DNA of 64,000 bases from an archaeon UBA583 (GTDB lineage Archaea; Nanobdellota; Nanobdellia; Woesearchaeales; UBA583): NCBI GenBank assembly GCA_002506365.1, contig DAXK01000024.1, positions 42,205 through 106,204 of the forward strand. The letters run 5' to 3'. Below, one piece after another: positions 61,039-64,000 of the stretch. Below the pieces are notes generated by a model. It worked only from the letters and a program-made list of their open reading frames with translations, ran no database searches and was not told the origin of the DNA. The translations under genes and the position numbers were made by a program. Position 1 is the first letter of the stretch. Every line of letters starts with the position of its first letter.

Positions 61039-62140
61039 AAACTAAAATTTTAGTTGTTAAATATTTAGAAATATTTTTTTCTAAATCTGATAACTCTAAA
61101 TTATCTCCAATTTTTTTAAACTCAATTGTATCTAAAGAAACCTCATCAAAATTAGAAAACTCATTATAACTAAAAGAATAAATTCCTAATGACATATTAT
61201 AAATATGTCCTTTAAATAAGTTAATAACTTTATCTGTATAAAACTTTGAATAAAATAAATTTAAATTATTTTTCACAGTTAAAACTTTAGGATCAGTATA
61301 AGTAAATCTACCAATCCCTGAAATATCAGATAAACTATATACAAAATTATAAGTTTCATCACCTAAATTAGCTCCAAAATTATTATGAAAATCAACAGAA
61401 GCTTTACCCTGCATTTTCCCCAAACTATTAAAACTTTTTTCAAAAAAATCAAAACTACTCATTTTTTCCAAAAGATCCAACATAAAAAAATAAGGTAATA
61501 AAACTCCATTTGAATCAGAAACTTTAAACATCCCCTCACTAAAAACTAAACCTCCAGTCATAACTAACTTTTTAACAACCAAAGAAAAATCTCCAATTTG
61601 TCTAACAGGATTAAATTTTTCATTAGATAAAACATAATCCTCATCTTTTACCTTAACATTAAAAACTAAACTAAATGAAACTTTAGAAATTTCACACTCA
61701 ACATTTTTTTTAAAAACACAACTTAAAAAATTTTCTAAAAAACCACTAAAAATTTCTTCAATATAAAATCCTAAACCTTTCTTAAAAATTTGAGAATAAA
61801 ATAAATGTAAATTTGGTTTATCAATCTTAAAAATATAAGTATTCTCCCTACTTAACTTCAAATTTAATTCACCAAACCCAAAAGAATTAATTCTTAATAA
61901 AAATAAATTTATTAACTTTTTAAAATCATCATTTTCACAACTTAACTCATCATACAAAATTTCCATTTCAGACTTTGAAGATTTTTTAATTATATCTTTA
62001 AACTCCTCTTGAGATAAATTTTCAGAACAAATATTAATTAAAGATAAAAAATAATTCATCGGACATAAATAAACTTGTGTTGTATCATAAAACACTGACC
62101 CCTCACTAAAAAATAATTTTTTATTTCTATCTACAAACAT
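61025..62140 (-). CDS. V4R-like ligand-binding protein, paralogue of 58211-59329
   Basis: 371 residues, similar in length and block order to the 58211-59329 protein. Central V4R-like region: SFGFGELNLKLSRE, then IEEIFSGFLENFLSCVFKKN and FSLVFNVKVKDEDYVL. It is probably a cytoplasmic ligand-binding or scaffold protein with two similar halves. AGGTG about 10 nt before the ATG and TTTATAAA 38.5 bp upstream suggest a short leader, unlike most genes here. Convergent overlap with the methyltransferase gene is 14 bp. Confidence 0.5.
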   Translation of the reverse strand: MFVDRNKKLFFSEGSVFYDTTQVYLCPMNYFLSLINICSENLSQEEFKDIIKKSSKSEMEILYDELSCENDDFKKLINLFLLRINSFGFGELNLKLSRENTYIFKIDKPNLHLFYSQIFKKGLGFYIEEIFSGFLENFLSCVFKKNVECEISKVSFSLVFNVKVKDEDYVLSNEKFNPVRQIGDFSLVVKKLVMTGGLVFSEGMFKVSDSNGVLLPYFFMLDLLEKMSSFDFFEKSFNSLGKMQGKASVDFHNNFGANLGDETYNFVYSLSDISGIGRFTYTDPKVLTVKNNLNLFYSKFYTDKVINLFKGHIYNMSLGIYSFSYNEFSNFDEVSLDTIEFKKIGDNLELSDLEKNISKYLTTKILVSNFS

Positions 62141-62217
62141 TTAACATACACCTAAAAAATTAATACAAATTGATTTTATAAACATTTCTAATCAAAATAA
62201 ATAATAAAGTTTCAAAA

Positions 62218-62514
62218 CTAATACTTATTTACCGCAAAAATAAAAATTAAATTCAAATTATCTTCAATTACACTATAACTTATATCCTCTCTTGCAAAAA
62301 CCTCATAACTAATTTGATTCGGAATTAAAAAATACTTACTAGAATTATTTTTTCCAGAAGATACAACTCTAGAATTATACTCAAAAACTTCCACACTAAA
62401 TAAATTAACTTTATTTAAATTCCCTCTTAAATTATCAAAATATTTTTTATCAAATTCTACCTTTACAGCAAATTTATCATTTGATTTATTTAAAATATCA
62501 ATAATTTTCCCCAT
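62218..62514 (-). CDS. Small orphan protein between V4R-like and KaiC-like genes
   Basis: 98 residues from ATG 62514 (MGKIIDILNKSNDKFAVKVE). TTTATAAA (62536-62543) is centred 25.5 bp upstream, so the longer reading from 62562 is rejected. Alternating strands and short helices suggest a compact beta-rich domain. No recognised family. Gene order suggests it belongs with the neighbouring KaiC and V4R-like genes. Confidence 0.5.
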   Translation of the reverse strand: MGKIIDILNKSNDKFAVKVEFDKKYFDNLRGNLNKVNLFSVEVFEYNSRVVSSGKNNSSKYFLIPNQISYEVFAREDISYSVIEDNLNLIFIFAVNKY

Positions 62515-62638
62515 ACCTATAAAATAAACTTTCAATTTATAAAATTTCTCAAAAAATAACAAAAAGTATACCTAAACCTAATTAAATATAAAATAAAATA
62601 AAAAATAAAAAATAAATATTGATTAAAAAAATTAAAAA

Positions 62639-63343
62639 TTAAAAAAATGTATGAATCTTAATTCCCTCATCACAAATTTCAATTGGGTGTAAATCACTAT
62701 CATTTTTAGTATTTCTCATTTTTTTAATAGATAAATTTCTTGAATAATTTCCACCCAAACTCTCTGAACTAAACTCCAATAACCCATCACAAATAAACTC
62801 TGCAAAGTTTGTACTTGGCGCATCCTTTTGCGAAATTAATAATAAATTTAAACCACTAATTTTTTTAAACCTATCAATTAATTTAAATAATAAACAATTA
62901 GCCCTTATATTAAAAGAACTATAATCTAAGGTATTATCAACTAAAAAAGATAAAGTGGTAATAGAATCAACAACAACTCTTTTCGCATCAAAATCATGTA
63001 TAATTTCGGCCATATCACTAACTGAATACTTATCCACTAAATTAATACCAATTGAAATTATTTTTAACCTCCCCTCCTTTTCTAAATCCTCTAAATCCCA
63101 ACCAAACTGTTTAGCTTGTAAAAATAATGCTTCTTTTTTTTCCTCAAATGTAAAATAAATTCCTTTTTCATTATCATTAATAGCACCATTAACTAAATAT
63201 TGTAAAGAAAAAATAGTTTTTCCAGCCCCAGGACTTCCATTAACTAAAATTGAACTCCCATCTGGAAAACCACCCTCTACTAATTTATCAAATCCAAAAA
63301 TATAAGATTTTGATCTTTTCAAACTATTTTCACAACTAACCAT
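62639..63343 (-). CDS. KaiC-like RecA-superfamily ATPase
   Basis: 234 residues from ATG 63343 (MVSCENSLKRSKSYIFGFDK); a start at 63439 would add an AT-derived hydrophobic stretch. Walker A GSPGAGKT (36-43), Walker B RVVVDS (about 113), and the KaiC pattern GFDKLVEGGFPDGSSILVNG. It has a single KaiC module, as in many archaeal KaiC-like proteins that bind ATP and act in signalling or motility complexes. A near-identical gene lies immediately upstream on the same strand. Confidence 0.85.
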   Translation of the reverse strand: MVSCENSLKRSKSYIFGFDKLVEGGFPDGSSILVNGSPGAGKTIFSLQYLVNGAINDNEKGIYFTFEEKKEALFLQAKQFGWDLEDLEKEGRLKIISIGINLVDKYSVSDMAEIIHDFDAKRVVVDSITTLSFLVDNTLDYSSFNIRANCLLFKLIDRFKKISGLNLLLISQKDAPSTNFAEFICDGLLEFSSESLGGNYSRNLSIKKMRNTKNDSDLHPIEICDEGIKIHTFF

Positions 63344-63510
63344 TTTAGAATTATAATAATAAATGAAAATTTTATTATATAAAACTTTCCTTAAATTAAA
63401 ATATAATAAAAATAAAATTTGAAATAAAATCAAAAACAAAATAAATATTAATGTAAAAAATTAAATAAAAAATAAAAAGGGGGAAATAAAAATGAAGTTG
63501 AAATTAAAAA

Positions 63511-64000
63511 TTATAAAAAATTATGAATCTTAATCCCTTCACCATCCAATATTTCAAACGGATGTAAATCATCATCATTTTTAGTACTTCTCATTTTTTT
63601 AACAGATAAATTTCTTGAATAACTTCCTCCTAAACTCTCACTATCAAAATTTAAAATTCCATCACAAATATACTCAGAAACTCTAGAACTATCTGAATCC
63701 TTTTGAGAAATAAATAAAGTTGTAATATCCTTTAAATTACTAAACCCAGTAATAAAAGAATACATAAACTTAGTTGAATCCATCTTTCTACTTGTAAAAA
63801 TATCACCAAATAAATAAGATAAAGTTGTAACTGAATCAACAACTACTCTTTTAGCTTTTAACGAAGTTATAATCTCAACAATCTCTCCAATAGTATTTTC
63901 TCCAATATCATCAGTTCCAATTGATACAATCTTTAACTTTCCTTTTTTCTCTAGTTTTTCTAAATCCCAACCAAATTGATTAGCTTGTAAAAATAATGCT
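63511..64000 (-). CDS. KaiC-like ATPase, tandem paralogue (partial)
   Basis: At least 163 residues, open to the right edge, so the N-terminal Walker A region lies outside the window. The visible part reads ALFLQANQFGWDLEKLEKKG, then RVVVDSVTTLSYL and LHPFEILDGEGIKIHNFL at the end. It is clearly paralogous to the 62639-63343 gene (SESLGGSYSRNLSVKKMRST / SESLGGNYSRNLSIKKMRNT). The two arose by tandem duplication. Confidence 0.85.
   Translation of the reverse strand, partial: ALFLQANQFGWDLEKLEKKGKLKIVSIGTDDIGENTIGEIVEIITSLKAKRVVVDSVTTLSYLFGDIFTSRKMDSTKFMYSFITGFSNLKDITTLFISQKDSDSSRVSEYICDGILNFDSESLGGSYSRNLSVKKMRSTKNDDDLHPFEILDGEGIKIHNFL

Noticed and set aside
63344..63439. Signal-peptide-like extension of the KaiC-like protein
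   Set aside because: Hydrophobic residues here come from AT-rich upstream DNA with a TATA-like TTATATAA; KaiC-like proteins are cytoplasmic and align from the downstream ATG.
63479..63483. GGGGG run in the gap between the two KaiC-like genes
   Set aside because: Unusual in this AT-rich DNA, but a single run of five G residues cannot form a quadruplex alone and has no associated feature.
1..64000. tRNA, rRNA, SRP RNA or RNase P RNA genes
   Set aside because: In this AT-rich DNA such genes should stand out as GC-rich islands with cloverleaf or conserved boxes; none was seen.
1..64000. CRISPR arrays or insertion sequences
   Set aside because: No regular repeat-spacer array and no transposase gene was found; the two-hairpin elements are dispersed single copies.

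Overview
The window comes from a very AT-rich archaeon with short intergenic gaps. Archaeal markers include eS6, eL41, aIF2-beta, TFS, the membrane-anchored archaeal Lon, Bud32, TrmY, NreA, a DUF357 protein, archaeal-type PheRS, GluRS and TyrRS, and promoters with archaeal TATA boxes. Extreme AT content, many small orphan proteins, lysine/asparagine/isoleucine-rich orphans, a possibly split AlaRS, and ScpA/ScpB plus FtsZ together suggest a DPANN lineage such as Woesearchaeota, Pacearchaeota or Nanoarchaeota. No rRNA is present, so this placement is inference. I saw no tRNA, rRNA, CRISPR array or complete insertion sequence.

Layout. 1-9551: part of a giant secreted surface protein. 9.8-15.2 kb: a multi-span membrane protein, a GGDEF diguanylate cyclase homologue and pheS-pheT. 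15.3-20.3 kb: a small membrane protein, a degenerate IleRS-like paralogue, a methyltransferase behind the tiny eL41 gene, a pilin-like protein and a TrmB-family regulator. 20.4-30.7 kb: rpiB, a flavodoxin-fold oxidoreductase, two paralogous surface proteins around scpA, Lon, a GNAT, a CDP-alcohol phosphatidyltransferase and trmY. 30.8-42.6 kb: an RNA m5C methyltransferase, an AlaRS editing-half protein, bud32, a YvcK-like protein, a stomatin, ftsZ, scpB, eS6, a Dph6-glutamine amidotransferase fusion and TFS. 42.8-57 kb: orphans, nreA, a metallopeptidase-like protein, a nucleotidyltransferase, a GrpE-like protein, a truncated DNA ligase followed by an HNH protein, patatin, aIF2-beta, gltX, a kinase-like protein and a rhodanese. 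57-64 kb: tyrS, then a putative acyl-amino-acid/AHL-type synthase and methyltransferase operon flanked by two paralogous V4R-like proteins and two KaiC-like ATPases.

Expression signals. Many genes have a TATA box centred about 25 bp upstream of the ATG, which implies leaderless mRNAs. This spacing moves several starts downstream. In two divergent pairs one palindromic TATA box lies equally far from both start codons. At least twelve genes end in a perfect or near-perfect inverted repeat that contains the stop codon. A separate family of five roughly 60-bp two-hairpin elements with CATTG-type loops sits in intergenic gaps, and paired changes in its stems preserve pairing.

The best candidates for new biology are the two-hairpin element family, the Dph6-amidotransferase fusion, the catalytically dead IleRS paralogue, the truncated ligase with a zinc-knuckle insertion, and the putative signal-synthase locus at the right end.
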